Source of the DNA: Siphonodentalium dalli
Lineage: Eukaryota; Mollusca; Scaphopoda; Gadilida; Siphonodentaliidae
Length of the DNA stretch: 64,000 nucleotides
Direction of reading: 5' to 3'
Assembly (NCBI GenBank): GCA_032622095.1
Contig: CP136068.1
Span: 16,783,729 to 16,847,728 of the forward strand
Position numbers and translations under genes: made by a program. Shown here in pieces: positions 12,801-24,460 of the stretch (position 1 is its first letter; every line of letters starts with the position of its first letter). Under the pieces are notes generated by a model. The model did no database searches. It was not told the origin of the DNA and saw nothing but the letters and a program-made list of their open reading frames with translations.

Positions 12801-13790
12801 CACATGGTGACATAATTTACACAAAATCGTCTGCATTCATAGTACTGACCAAGAGACGTAATAACATGGAACCCGGGAAATAACAACGGTATCAGTTCAA
12901 ATAGCTGACCCGACAAATCGATAAACAGACACTGGAAAATCACAGATCGGTATTGACTGAAAACGTCGCACTTGAGTGTTGGACGACTATTACTATCTGT
13001 ATCGATCGTGTGAATATACAATCCAATCGCAGTTGTAGTTTTTATGGTTTAATATTATAATTGTATTATATTATTAAACATCATGATGTACAGATCGAAT
13101 GTGTTTATACTCAAAACAATTGTTCAATTATAGAGGGACAGGGCAAAAAAGGGAGCAAAATATGTATTTTTTCCCGTTAACGCTTTGATAGGAACGACCA
13201 AACGTCGATTTTAAATATGCAACGCTGATCAGAATAAATATTGAAGCAACCAAATTTCCCGCCGGGAATTTTAAATCTAGTTTTATCTATTATTACACGC
13301 ATGTTACTAGAAAACACTCCGTTTGTTTTATTCATTCTCTGGCATCTTTTTCAAGACTTTCGATACACATTGTAATTCGCATGTGATTTGAATTACGAAT
13401 GGGAGTAGAATTTTACCACAAAACGTTGCAGTATATCAATAGGAACACGTGCTGCTGGCAATCATGGCGAGCCATACAAACAGCTTCAGGCAAGGTCGTA
13501 TTACAATAATTCTCAGTCACAATTTGTTTTATCGGCCCTTTCGACAATCTCGGGGTTAGCCCCCACCCCCCAAAGACAAAAAAAACAAAAACTTATTATT
13601 GTCCGGCCAGAAAAGTTTTGATGTAAAATTAGGGAATCTCTTTCTGTGGCTTTAATCAAGTTATTATGATGGATAGACAAAAACCTGACAAATTCATGTG
13701 ATAACGGACTCACTTCTCTATCACCATACATTGGTGGGTGGGGGTAACATCCAACCATTGCGTGTTGATATTTTGTTTTGAAAAACTTAC
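9869..13790. other. Intron between Ig exons 4 and 5
   Basis: No exon was found on either strand. Within it lies a small perfect palindrome at 10346-10373 (ATACTTCCATATTTTAA and its complement). A diverged ~300-bp tandem pair at 11215-11830 is listed separately. The rest is AT-rich intronic sequence. Confidence 0.5.
11215..11830. repeat. Diverged ~300-bp tandem pair
   Basis: The segments about 11215-11460 and 11515-11830 share ordered words. These include AAAGGGGCTAATAAAGG versus AAAAGGGGTTAATGAAGG, then CTCTACTA, a GAGTGTGAGTCGG-like or GAGCGTGCATCG-like stretch, and finally GCGATTTTCTAAGTTTTAGAG versus GCGATTTTCCTAGTTTTAGAG. It looks like an old local duplication or a two-unit core of an element. 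Confidence 0.55.
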
Positions 13791-14066
13791 ATAACACCTC
13801 TAGCTGAACTCCAGTGGTCTTTGTCGCGGTAACTTTATTTTCTGCAATAAGCTGGTACGACATCATATCGTCACAGTTGGCATTAAACTGATATGATCCT
13901 TGTTGGGGCTGCTGATCGTTCCTTGTGAACACAACACTGTTATTTCCAACAGCAATCACTTCATTTTGAGAATATGGACGGCTATCCACAGTGTAGGCAA
14001 TCGTGACTAATTCTCCTTCTACAACTGATTCAGGATCAACGCTGAAGATCTTGATATCTGGAATAT
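13791..14066 (-). CDS. Ig-like domain exon (fourth), receptor gene B
   Basis: The acceptor TGTACATTTGCAG at 14067 and the donor GTGTTAT|GTAAGT bound a 276-nt exon, phase 1 at both ends (92 codons). The join to the previous exon gives Tyr, reading NEHY then IPDIKIFSVDPESVVEGE, a natural inter-domain link. The Ig-like plan is visible as VVEGELVTIAYTVD, then a middle with QQPQQGSYQF, and SYQLIAENKVTATKTTGV near the end. Neither canonical Cys is present: the B strand reads VTIAYTV and the F strand reads SYQLIAENK. The single Cys (FNANCDD) lies elsewhere. No canonical core Trp is seen. The assignment rests on pattern and neighbours. Confidence 0.78.
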
Positions 14067-14573
14067 CTGCAAATGTACACTCTAAATTCCGTTGGGTAAT
14101 ATTTTAACCAACACCATAGTAATCGTGTGTTGGGCATTTTAGTAAAATATGTTTAGCCAAATGTACCCAATATATAATGATAATACACCATGCTTTAAGT
14201 TAATCCTTAATCATTATGTGTAGTAAAAATGATTTCGAGTCTTGTTTTACTGCGATTATAGTAAAAGTCACGTGATGACACTCGGACAAATGGTTCATAA
14301 CGACCTGACACCGTATGTTAAAAGAAAGTAAAAAGGGATGACGATTCCGTTACCAACAACAGGAAAGAATGTGACTTGATGGAACTAAAGGAGCCATTTG
14401 AATGTGTACAGATTCATCACACAACTATATATTGACAGTATGTGTCTCCAGAACAGCTGCTGGACATGGAATATTTCACCCCCAAACTTCATTCAATGTT
14501 GTTAAATTGGACGTTAATTTTTGAAAGACGTTTCGTGTCAACAATGGTTTGATGTATGTTGTGTACCAGGATA

Positions 14574-15404
14574 ATATATTCCAATCAAACTCAATGAACG
14601 ACCAAACAGGAAGTGTCATGGTATAGATGACCGTGGATGTCTTAAACGGGAACTACTAATATATTTTAATAAATAAATAATTAATTATATATATATCCAA
14701 AATGGTCGGAATCTGGTAGCTCAAAATTGATTCACATGGGTAAGTTGACCAGGTTGGTGAAACTGGATAGGCACTGTTGACCTCATACTAATACTAATTA
14801 AAGAGCCAACAATAAACAATTTTAAATAAATAGTTAATCATATACCCAAAAACTGTTGGAAATTTGTATTCAGTTGTGAATTGACATAGGATATACCATT
14901 ATTATGTACCGCTGATTCTAAAGGGGACACTCAATATTACAATATAATAAATTAGCAACAAAGAGCGTTAGTTATCAGCTCAGACGATATATAGGAACAT
15001 GGATATACAGGGGTCACCTTACATGGGAAATATAAGTGGATGTGTACCTTTTATCTCAGATGATTTAAAGGGGGCCAACAAATTATTTTAACATAGATGG
15101 TCAATGAACATCGTTTATAATCAGCTCAGAAGAAAATGTGTCAGACAATTTGCACAGAGAGGTAATTTGACACGGGGAATGTCGTTGGCTAGATGCCGTT
15201 GATATCAGACGACATAAATATGGACTAATAATGAGCAATAACGATCGTTTGTTGTCAACTCAAACGACTGCGGTACCTTTATCCGCAGAGTGTCATGTAA
15301 TAGGTAATGTTTATGTTAGGTGACTAATAATTAGTTTAAATTATTGGAAGGGACACTAACAATTTACTGAGTCTTTACCCGCGCAACGCCGGGATCCCAG
15401 CTAG
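14574..15404 (+). mobile_element. Helitron-like non-autonomous element, type C
   Basis: The 3' end is diagnostic: a GC-rich stem CCCG, 8-base loop, CGGG, then a 7-base spacer ATCCCAG and CTAG, followed by host T. The body shares ordered words with the element at 30587-32041, such as AATCAAACTCAATG near the 5' end and GATATCAGACGAC and ATCAGCTCAGA units inside. The 5' terminus is not clean: the expected TC start is not evident, so the start is approximate. It has no coding capacity and lies in the intron between Ig exons 3 and 4. Confidence 0.65.
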
Positions 15405-16403
15405 TTTTGTATAATTTACCCAAATCCCACCTTGGAATAATTATTTATGCCCATCGCAATAAATGAGCTTTGTTATCCTCCTCCCTATTTTCCACCGTTC
15501 TGATTGGCCCATGTCCTGTCACATGCCGGGCGACCAATCACACTGTCGCCCGCTGAGCCGGGAGACATTGTTTTTGTCGCCCGCCTGATGTTATATTGCA
15601 AGAATATCTCCAAACACACACTGCAGTAACTCATCTATTTCACATCACTATACGTACTAGAACATCATATATCTTATTTACCCCACGGATTCGCAATACA
15701 CGCCAGTTGTGGTGTTTGCTAATTTGCATATATTTAGTGAACACTAATATTCGAACTTTTAAGTTGATATTTTTATCGGACAAGCGTTATTATTTACTTT
15801 TTACATCGAAACATCTCGGTGAATCAATTTGTTCATGTCGACATTATGATGCAAGATTGAAAGAGAGGATCCCTTGAGGTTGGTTGGTTATAAATGTTTG
15901 CTGGCAGACAACGTAATGAATACGTTTGTCGCGAATGAATGGTACTGTACGCATATCCTCCGCGATGTCTGCACTGTGGTCATAGAAGTATTTTATGTGA
16001 GGATCGCCATGAGCACTGACACATATGAATGTACATTAATGAAATTGACAACTTCCCAATAGCTTTTGGGGAAAACCGTGATGAAATGAACATCGCGAGT
16101 AAATTGCACGCACAAGACGACATTGAATATGCCACATTGCAGAAGACGAGAACATATCTATATGGCTTATTGGTTTACATTGCATGGATCGATATTGACG
16201 ATTTAACCACCAAATTGATCGTAAATAAACGCGGATTATCAAACGCTTAACAGCTTGACTATCGCTCATGGAACAGAAATGCTATGGGACGATAAGTTTT
16301 ACTGACAATATACATAATCGGGAAAGAAAGCACTCGTGACTCAGTGCAACATCGTGCGTGTGGATGGCAAGGATTTTATTCTGTGGTATAATCGGATAAC
16401 AAA
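15405..16403. other. Intron sequence, possible TIR-like motif at 15545-15570
   Basis: No exon is recognised. The open plus-strand frames at 15.6-16.25 kb have no domain or splice support. The motif at 15545-15570 (GTCGCCCGCTGAGCC then GGGAGACATTG) matches the inverted right end of the foldback at 16404-16554, so the two may belong to one ~1-kb element. Confidence 0.4.
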
Positions 16404-16554
16404 ACAGTTGTTGCCCTTCTTCTCGGGAGACATTGAGATTTGTCACCCGCTCGGGAACGGAATGTCTCCCTCGGAGCTTCGCTCCTCGGGAGACATTCCG
16501 TTCTCGAGCGGGTGACAAATCTCAATGTCTCCCTCGACAACGGGCGACAACTGT
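16404..16554. repeat. Foldback element with ~70-bp GC-rich arms
   Basis: The left arm starts ACAGTTGTTGCCC and continues through GAGATTTGTCACCCGCTCGG. It is mirrored by a right arm ending GGGCGACAACTGT. The centre contains GGAGCTTCGCTCC, itself a small hairpin. The arms match almost throughout. The segment is much more GC-rich than its surroundings, as expected for an inserted MITE or foldback element. Confidence 0.85.
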
Positions 16555-17068
16555 ATAATGTTTTATTTATAGATATATCTGAATATACTGTCGCGAAAAT
16601 AGTTACTTTAATCCTACATTAGTGGTAATAAATTCCCCAACATTAGTTAATTTGACCCAGTAATGTTGGGTATAAAGTCTCGCCCAACACAGAAGGGAAA
16701 TTGATAGTGAGTAAATTTTAACCCTGCGTCAAGTAAAAACATTGTGCAACATTGGATAAGATTTGTCCAACAAAAAAAGTAAAACGTTACTGAACGTTCG
16801 CGCGGTGCTATATGTACCATTGTGTTCGGTAACAGTTTGCCCAACGCGATTTAGAGTGTAAAGTACATGAGTATTATGTATACCAATAACTAGTCTCAAA
16901 AATACCCACATGAAGCGTGTACTGCTGGTTATCATTACACAATTATGTAGACATAATTTCTGAAGTTCTGAAATCAATAAAAGATGTGATTCATCTACGT
17001 AATCACATATATATGTAATCTGGAGTAGATAATTGCCATTGCGCCAAGTAAGAATCTTCATAGGGGCA
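16555..17068. other. Intron sequence, nothing recognised
   Basis: Unique-looking AT-rich sequence between the foldback and the TTCCGAAGG cluster. Open minus-strand frames here lack domain or splice evidence. Confidence 0.4.
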
Positions 17069-17150
17069 GGGTTCTCTATTCCAAAGGACTCTATTCCGAA
17101 GGTTCGTTTTCCGAAGCTTCTCTTTTCCGAAGGTTTTTCTATTCTGGGCG
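17069..17150. repeat. Degenerate TTCCGAAGG tandem cluster
   Basis: The word TTCCGAAG recurs three times, with a related TTCCAAAG, at ~16-17-bp spacing, separated by pyrimidine-rich spacers (CTATTCCGAAGGTTCG, TTTTCCGAAGCTTC, TTTTCCGAAGG). It is a short minisatellite-like stretch in the intron downstream of the third Ig exon. Confidence 0.6.
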
Positions 17151-17410
17151 TATTTAATCAATCAAAATAGTGAGCAGTGCTTTATTTGGAAATGAAGTGG
17201 ATATTGCCCGCTCATCTCTGAAATCCATTTAAGTACCGGAGTGTCCAGACATAATGTTGATTTAAATGAAACCTTAGTCTAGTTTCAACTAGTCTGTTCA
17301 GAGCCGACAGTTGTATGGTGCCGCAGATTGACTGGCCATCAACAAAATATTCATATAGTGTGATGAAATCCCACACCACAATGACGTGGCACAAAAAATG
17401 AAGTACTCAC

Positions 17411-17668
17411 AATGTTCGTTTACATTAACCGAAGCCGTCTCTTCGTCGCGTCCTCCGTTGCCCACCACGCATGTATAGCTCCCTCCGCTTCTTGCAATGT
17501 GATAATCTGAATTAGCGTTACCCACATTGGATCCATCCTTTTTCCACTGGTATGTGTAAGTCTGTGGATTCCCTGGCTCAAGGAAAGTTAGTGTCAATCT
17601 TATCGGCTGGTTACTGTCCTTCACCACTATGAACGGTCCTGCTTGTGATATCGATACCACGGGTGCCC
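17411..17668 (-). CDS. Ig-like domain exon (third), receptor gene B
   Basis: The acceptor CCTTTCACAG at 17669 and the donor GAACATT|GTGAGT bound a 258-nt exon, phase 1 at both ends (86 codons). The Ig core is clear: strand B reads PIRLTLTF, strand C has the core Trp in YTYQWKKDG, and strand F reads SGGSYTCVVGNGG with its Cys. Strand G reads ASVNV. The B-strand Cys is replaced by Thr, so the usual intradomain disulphide cannot form. Flanking Ig exons have the same phase, so this is one module of an extracellular array. Confidence 0.88.
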
Positions 17669-18270
17669 CTGTGAAAGGAACATTGGCAGAGTGATATTCC
17701 AGTAAGGTTAATACAAAGTTAGTTTTTAATCATAATTCAAAAAGCGTTATAATACTAATTAACTCATCCGATCATGGACAATATGTGTAATGTAATTAGA
17801 ACAGATGGTTGGGAAGTATGATTTCAAATAGAGGTTTCTAGAACAATTAACGAATGACATCTTACCTTTGAAATTATGTTGTATACAGTTAATACGGAGA
17901 TTGAAATATCAATAAGTGAAGACAACGAATGAGCTCACTATCGCAAGTTCTCAATATGATATTATAAATTTACGATGTTATTATTAAAGTCACGGATGGC
18001 CTTCGTTTTAAGTTATAATTTACAAATAAAAGTTACCAACTTATGAAAATGTCCTCAAGAATATACTAATAGTGTAGAATAATGATAGTATCCGCAAAAT
18101 ACACTTGTGCGAGCCGAAATATTGAGTGGCGAGAACTATAATGGTATGTTGTAAACAACATGGTACAGTTTAAAACCAAAGTTCCTATAGTGTAAAAACT
18201 TCAACGAGTACTTGCTATGTAATATCCATTTATTTATACCATGAAAATGTACAATAATTTTGTAACTTAC
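17669..18270. other. Intron between Ig exons 2 and 3
   Basis: A short AT-rich intron of about 600 bp between two firm Ig exons. No repeat or additional exon is seen. Confidence 0.7.
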
Positions 18271-18576
18271 AATAAGGATGAAGTACAAAAAATCTGCAGT
18301 CAGATGTCTCTCCGTGATTCTCTTTGGCACTACATCCTATCTCTTTACCTCTGTCGGTTTTCTGAACATGTTTCAGACTGAGGTTGCTCCCATCAGCATT
18401 ATATGAGTATCTGTTGTATGTGATCGGGTGACCATTCAGCGTCCAGTCGTAAGTCATTGTGAGACCATGACCATCGGGCTTGCTAGTACTTAATATGGCA
18501 CATGTCAGAGAAATTTGTGAGTCAACCTCTGGGTGTGTTGACGGGCTCGGAGTTATTCCACTAGATGACGGTTTAT
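18271..18576 (-). CDS. Ig-like domain exon (second), receptor gene B
   Basis: The acceptor TATGTGTTTTCAG at 18577 and the donor CCTTATT|GTAAGTT bound a 306-nt exon, phase 1 at both ends (102 codons). This is the most canonical Ig domain of the set. Strand B is QISLTCAIL with Cys, strand C is TYDWTLNGHPI with Trp, and strands E-F read SLKHVQKTDRGKEIGCSAKE with the second Cys. The linker starts KPSSSGITPSPSTHPEVD. Joining the V-like exon (last base G) to AT gives Asp and a natural LIVLD-KPSS junction. The family role is cell-surface recognition or adhesion; the ligand is unknown. Confidence 0.9.
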
Positions 18577-18894
18577 CTGAAAACACATAAAATAACACCA
18601 TTGTGACATGAATATCGAAAGATACGGTATTCATGATTATATAGCAATTGGTGTACAATCGGAATCACAAGTGTCACAAGATTATATTTCAAAATGAGTA
18701 TCCTTATTCATTCCAACATATTTGTGTGTATCGGTTATGGCACGTATTTTCGACTAATAACTAATAAGTGAAACATTTTATGCACCATATCCTCGCGGAA
18801 ATACGCACATAATCGACCTATAATGTGAATTACGTACATAATGTGATTATTTGATTGAGCAATAATTGACTTACCCGTTATTTTGTTTTATTTC

Positions 18895-19130
18895 GCGGAC
18901 CACAGTGAAAACACTTGCTAAAGAGCGTACATCTGAAAATTCGAGAGTTGACTTATTTGGCTCATTACAGCCGATACTCTACTTAGAATCGCCTCATTAT
19001 AGCCGATAATGTAACTAAAAGTTTCACATTTGCAGCACATTATCGACCAAAATGAGGCGATACTAAGCAGATTATCAACATAAAACAAGTTATATTATAA
19101 GCAGATAATATGCGGGTTTTCTGAAGAACA
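18895..19130 (+). repeat. Dispersed repeat, inverted relative to 30108-30310
   Basis: Shared words in order with the reverse complement of 30108-30310: ACAGTGAAA, AAAGAGCGYACA, GTCGATAATGTGACT-like, AAAATGAGGCGAT, CTAAGCAGATTAT and a tail with TATTATAAGCAG. This copy has GCCGATAATGTAACT and ATGAGGCGATACTAAGC. No terminal structure was identified. The two copies flank the first Ig exon in opposite orientation. Confidence 0.6.
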
Positions 19131-20080
19131 CCGCAAGTGGTTATTTTTTGTCGTAAATGAGTTAAATTAGCTGCATATGGTTGGTGGTTTGAATACAGTC
19201 TGTCTATATATTATACTCTTAAAGCATCAGTTGTTGATAACTTTGGTTAGTTTCACTCTAAATGTAACACATGCTCCTTTCTTCATTCCTCTACACCAAC
19301 ACGGCAAGCTCAGCACATTCAACCAAAAAGTCACACTTAAATGGACAGGTCGGGCACCCAATGTCCCGTATTAAAACATGTGGGCTCTACCCCTTCAGAC
19401 TGTGTCCCGTTCGGACAAGATGATTCACTATATTTAATAGGCCAAACCAGCAAATCATATACATACACCAGCAATATGTGTGTGATATCACGAATAGGCT
19501 GATGTACATATCATTATTTTAAATGAAACAATTTACTTTGATTATGAGAAAATATGCTATTTTGCCAATTAAACATTCTATTCCATCAAATTGGAACATA
19601 CTTAGATGCCTACCCATTTGCGTACACAAGAGTGATTCCCATTGTCTGAGGATTGTTTATATATCTAAGTGTACACAGTTTTCTCTGAATTATATATAAT
19701 TTCCTAAAATAAAAAAATCACTTATCAGGTGAGAAAGGATAGCTATGTTAAATCCACATAATATTCCCAAATTTAGTGTGGAAATTACATATATAGCTAC
19801 CTGAAGAATGAGCCAATTGTATAAACAAGAACCGTAAATGTACTTTAAATTGCCTATCATTGTCTAGAATGAAATAATTTAATTTCGTATCTAAACAACA
19901 TGGCTATTTTGTCAACTGAACACAATATTCCAACAATTGTGGAAACTACTAGATACATGATAGAATCCCTACCCATCTAATATGTAAATATCCATTTCCA
20001 TACATTTATAAGTGTGTGCCATTGCCAGGAAATTAATTGTATTGCAAAGTCTATAAAATTTTCTTTGAATTAACAATCAC

Positions 20081-20206
20081 GGCGGGTGAACGTTAAAGGG
20101 ACACACAACATTCGCGGTGGGTGATTGTTCAAGAAAAACACGGAACTCATGGTGGTCGAATGTTAAAGGGACACGAGGCACTCGCTGTGGGTGAACGTTA
20201 GGAAGA
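20081..20206. repeat. ~35-bp tandem repeat, four diverged units
   Basis: Units begin with variants of GGCGGGTGAACGTTAAAGGG, GGTGGGTGATTGTTCAAG, GGTGGTCGAATGTTAAAGGG and GTGGGTGAACGTTAGG, spaced about 35 bp apart. Confidence 0.6.
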
Positions 20207-20209
20207 ACA

Positions 20210-20480
20210 GCATTTTAAACAATAAATTTCAAAAATCAGAACAAACAAAACAACTTTTAAAACTATTTTATGTTCAGAATTATTCCAAAATTTAAAAAAA
20301 TCAAATTTTCAAATAACTTAAAAAAATTGTTTCCAAAATAAAAAAGAAATCAATTTGAAATAATTCAAGAACTAAACAAAAGCAAAACAATTTAAAATTT
20401 AAAATCATAACATTTTTCACAAACTACGATAAATCTTCCAAATTTTAAAACATCAAATCTTGTTTTTAATACTTATTTTT
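20210..20480. repeat. A/T-rich low-complexity tract
   Basis: Dominated by runs such as AACAAAACAA, TTTAAAA and CAAATTTTCAAA. No coding or structural signal. Confidence 0.6.
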
Positions 20481-20499
20481 TAAACATAGGGACCGGACT

Positions 20500-20665
20500 C
20501 TTAATGTGCCTTTTATCAATACATATCGTGGTTTACTCTACAATTTCCAATAATCCAATCACTATCGTTCTCTCCAACTATGAAGATAAAACAAAGAACA
20601 ATATCATTTGATGAAGTTTATTGAAATTTAACATGTTCGATGTCTGAATCTTGACCCTTTAAAGG
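20500..20665 (+). repeat. Dispersed repeat fragment, inverted copy at 27745-27875
   Basis: Shares with the reverse complement of 27745-27875 the words AATAATCCA, TATGAAGAT, CATTTGATGAAGTTTATTGA and TCTTGACCCTTTAAA in the same order. It is probably one end of the element that also contains the zinc-finger fragment at 26.55-26.73 kb. Confidence 0.6.
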
Positions 20666-20775
20666 AATATTATTCTGAAAAAAATGTTTAGTAGCTTTTT
20701 GTCGGCAACCACTTTAATAGTTTCTAATTGTTGTAAATACTCTTCTCCAGAAATTGAGGTATTGAAATAAATATA

Positions 20776-21535
20776 TCTCATATATATTTTGAAGACCTCT
20801 GTTTGTCTGTCTGTATGTTTGTATGTTTGTCATTAATACAAATCTACGATTCTCGACCGATCGGGACGAAACTTGGTGCGTGTGTGTAGTTTGACAAGGC
20901 GGTGGACGTTGTCGTATTGGCGAGCCCGTGCGGCGCCCGCTTCGCGCATGCGCAGACGAGATATCGGAAACGGGTGGAGCTATCGACTTGAAATTTGGTA
21001 CGTGAATGTATCTTGCCCCAGATACGAATTTTATCGGGTCGCCGAGCCCGTGCGACGCCAGCTTCGCGCATGCGCAGACGAGATATCGGAAACGGGTAGA
21101 GCTATCGACTTGAAATTTGGAATGTGAATGTATCTTGCCCCGTGTACGAATTTTATCGGGTCGTCGAGCCCGTGCGACGCCAGCTTCGCGCATGCGCAGA
21201 CCAGATCTCGGAAAAGGGTGGAGCTATCGACTTGAAATTTGGTATGTGAATGTATCTTGCCCAGGATACGAATTTTATCGGGTCGTCGAGCCCGTGCGAC
21301 GCCAGCTTCGCGCATGCGCAGACCAGATCTCGGAAACGGGTGTAGCTATCGACTTGAAATTTGGTATGTGAATGTATCTTGCCCAGGATACGAATTTTAT
21401 CGGGTCGTCGAGCCCGTGCGACGCCAGCTTCGCGCATGCGCAGACCAGATCTCGGAAACGGGTGTAGCTATCGACTTGAAATTTGGTTTTTGAATAGCTA
21501 TCGACTTGAAATTTGGTTTTTGAATAGCCCGGACA
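20776..21535 (+). mobile_element. Helitron-like element, type A, with 122-bp tandem core
   Basis: It starts TCTCATATATATTTTGAAG directly after a host A. A TCTG/TTTG-rich 5' region follows, then about 4.7 tandem units of 122 bp. Each unit has a GCGCATGCGC palindrome, a GAGAT-x-TCGGAAA stretch, ATCGACTTGAAATTTGG and a GATACGAATTTTATCGGGTC segment. The 3' hairpin is cut: the sequence reads AGCCCGGACAAC and then switches to unrelated TATATATTTTGAG, so CTAG is missing. The 122-bp unit is not a multiple of three, so open frames crossing it on both strands are by-products. Confidence 0.8.
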
Positions 21536-22570
21536 ACTATATATTTTGAGACTTCGTATATATATGTGTGTGTATGTACTTCATAAAATCCAAAACGACT
21601 GGTCCGATCGAGCTCAAACTTCGTATATAAGGGTAAAAAGCCACGGGGGTCGTCCGCGTAGCATTTTGGAGACGCTCAGAGCACTATTTCTCCACTCCCA
21701 ATCATTTTATTGATCCGTAAACACGGAAGGGGTTAATCCAAGAAGAGTAACTCTACATCTGTATATGTATATTTTTATAGCACAAATATGCCTTAAAGCG
21801 CCAAATAATTCACCACCTGCGTGTATTCAAGAATATGAATCACACCAAAATTAAGCGAATTGTATATGGAATGTGTATGTATGAGCTGCCATGTGTATAT
21901 CATTCCCAGAATCCTACCATATCATGACATTATATTAGTTAAAATAAAACACCTTCAACTGTTGGGGGCATCGCGATATAGGCAAGCGAGCAAAGAGACT
22001 TTATTGTCATCATACGCCATTTCGCTGCGAAATGGGTGATCGTTATATGTAGCATAATTACATTGAACAACACATTTAATTATGTTTGTGTGTGAATAAC
22101 GATGGTGAAGACTTCCAATAATATATTAAATGGTCAAATACGCGCTTTCATATCCGCATATTCAAAATAATATCTATTTTACAAGCTCGACATGCCATGT
22201 TTGTGTATATGGTATACTACCGTTCCAACACATCTTGCTGATACTTCCGTTCCAACACATCTTGCTATTTATCATTTTGCTGGTGAGAAAGTTTATGTTC
22301 ACTTTGGTGTTATTTATATGCACAGTAAAAGGTACCATTACTCGGGAAAGCAACCTACTGAAATGCATATAGATGTACGCGAATCATGTTGCGTTCTCAC
22401 ACAATGCAGTTATCCCAAATCCGCGCTCTTTAAAATAGAATTGGCTGCATGGCTGGCCTACTTCTGATGGCACAGTATGTTACACACCTGTCCGACTAAG
22501 TCACTTTGAACCCAAAATGTATACAAAATTCGCACAAACTCTTCACATTGAAACGGGTACCCACAAGTGA
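21536..22570. other. Mosaic of element fragments and intronic sequence
   Basis: It begins with TATATATTTTGAGACTTCG and a GTGTGTGTATGTAC stretch, then CGACTGGTCCGATCGAGCTC. This is a 5' region of the same general plan as the neighbouring Helitron-like elements but of a different subfamily. The rest is AT-rich without a clear element or exon. Confidence 0.45.
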
Positions 22571-23005
22571 TATATATGTGTGTGTTCTTTATAGACTCGG
22601 ACCGATTGAGCTCAAACTTGGTGTCTATGGGAAGTGTCATGGACGGGTTAAAAACTTGGTATCTACGGGAAGTGTCATGGACGAGTTAAATTGTGACCCC
22701 GACCTGACCTTGACCTTGAAAATGATCAATTCAAGGTCAAATCGGGAAAAATTGAAAAACAAAAAATTAAATTAAAAAATTAAACAGGCACAATTAACTC
22801 ATTGAAAAAAAAAATTCAATTAAAAAATTAATTAAAAGCATTAAGTAAAAAAGCCAGTAAATTAAAAAGGCACAATTAACTCATTGAAAAAAAAAAAAAA
22901 AAAAAAAAATTAATTGAAAAAATTAAAAATTGTCATAAATTAATTTTAAAAATTAAAATTGTCATGTTTCTGACGATTGCCGCCAGTGGTGGGCTAACCT
23001 GCTAG
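22571..23005 (+). mobile_element. Helitron-like element fragment, type B, ending CTAG
   Basis: It contains a GACTCGGACCGATTGAGC stretch and two GGGAAGTGTCATGGACG words. The inverted AGGTCA module at about 22700-22745 (TGACCTTGACCTTGA then TTCAAGGTCAAATCGGG) is present. A/T homopolymer-rich sequence follows, and CTAG lies at 23002-23005 immediately before the TC start of the next element. The terminal hairpin is degenerate. The 5' boundary is approximate. Confidence 0.5.
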
Positions 23006-23898
23006 TCTATTTTGAAATATCTGTGTGTGTGTGTGTCTGTCTGTGTGTAATCGATGGACTCAAAAACGGCTGAGCCAATTTCGATGAAACTTGGTATGTG
23101 GGGGTATTTTCAGGCCACGAGTAACATAGGCCTATTAATTTGTCCGTGCGAGGTCAACTTCTCACGTGCCGAGGTCAAATCTGTTTTTACGCTGTGTTAC
23201 GGGACTTTCATTTGAGTTCGGTGCTTACAAATCGATTCGAAACAGCGCGAATAATAACATGCCAGTCATAATAATGACACTATGATAATCTTTCGTATTT
23301 CCTCTTTCCAACGATATATAATATGTATGTATCCGTTTTAGTTATCTGCCTCAATTATTAAGAAGAAGTGGTACGATCTTCTATCAGGGTAAAAACAATG
23401 CGTAACTCCTATGACGTCGTTAGAGGTCATAAAGTTAGATCACGTTAACTCTTGACCGGCCGATGCATTTGACTGTTTCAGACGTCTTGGCGATATCTCG
23501 GGCACCGATGGTAATTTATCTTTACGTTGAAACGTATATGAGGCGCGTTTATATACTTGAGTGGATATCAAATCGGGTTAAACTGGCGGATTTTTACGGA
23601 CGAAATTTGATGCATAGGGTATCTCGGTATCCGCTGGGCCGATTTCCCGGTATCCGATGGGCCGATTTCCACCATTTCTGGGGTGTTTGGTGTTTGACCC
23701 CACCTGACCTGGACCTTCAAAATGGTCAATTCAAGGTCAAATCGGGTAAAACCGGATGGATTTCGACGGGTACATTTGTCGGGTACTTTTGTTCGGGCAC
23801 TGTGTTTTGGACGGGTCAAATCGTGACCCCACTTGACCTTGGCCTTCAAAATAGACAATTCAAGGTCAAAGCCCGGACGAAGTCGGGTCACCTTCTAG
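23006..23898 (+). mobile_element. Helitron-like element, type B
   Basis: It starts TCTATTTTGAAATATCTG directly after CTAG of the preceding element. The 3' end has stem CCCG, loop GACGAAGT, CGGG, spacer TCACCTT and CTAG at 23895-23898. Inside are a GTGTGTCTGTCTG stretch, a GAAACTTGGTATGTGGGGG motif and two inverted AGGTCA modules at about 23704 and 23839. No replicase or helicase is encoded, so it is non-autonomous. Confidence 0.8.
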
Positions 23899-24460
23899 TC
23901 TCATATATATTTTGAAGACCTCTGTTTGTTTGTTTGTCTGTCTGTATGTCTGTCATTAATACAAATCTACGATTCTCGACCGATCGGGACGAAACTTGGT
24001 ACGTGTGTGTAGTTTGACCAGGCGGTGGACGTTGTCGTATTGGCGAGCCCGTGCGGCGCCCGCTTCGCGCATGCGCAGACGAGATCTCGGAAACGGGTGG
24101 AGCTATCGACTTGAAATTTGCTATGTGAATGTACCTTGCCCCGGATACGAATTTTATCGGGTCGACGAGCCCGTGCGACGCCAGCTTCGCGCATGCGCAG
24201 ACGAGATCTCGGAAACGGGTGGAGCTATCGACTTGAAATTTGGTATGTGAATGTATCTTGCCCCGGATACGAATTTCATCGGGTCGCCGAGCCCGTGCGA
24301 CGCCAACTTCGAGCATGCGCAGACCAGATCTAGGAAACGGGTACAGCTATCGACTTGAAATTTGGTTTTTGAATAGCCTGGACAACGTCGGGCTGGATAG
24401 AGCTATCGACTTGAAAATTGGTTTTTGAATAGCCCGGACAACGTCGGGCTCATCGGCTAG
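23899..24460 (+). mobile_element. Helitron-like element, type A, complete
   Basis: Both ends are intact. The start is TCTCATATATATTTTGAAG. The 3' end has stem GCCCG, loop GACAACGT, CGGGC, spacer TCATCGG and CTAG at 24457-24460. The core holds roughly two and a half 122-bp units with GCGCATGCGC; the last unit is mutated to GAGCATGCGC. It abuts the neighbouring elements on both sides without intervening host bases. Confidence 0.87.

Noticed and set aside
15596-16250. Plus-strand frames at 15.6-16.25 kb as exons
   Set aside because: No domain, no splice sites, and they lie in an intron of the minus-strand gene beside a mobile element.
21735-21752. 17-bp match (reverse complement) to the start of the 1.34-kb unit (AGAGTTACTCTTCTT)
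   Set aside because: The similarity does not extend beyond this word, so chance or a very old fragment is likely.
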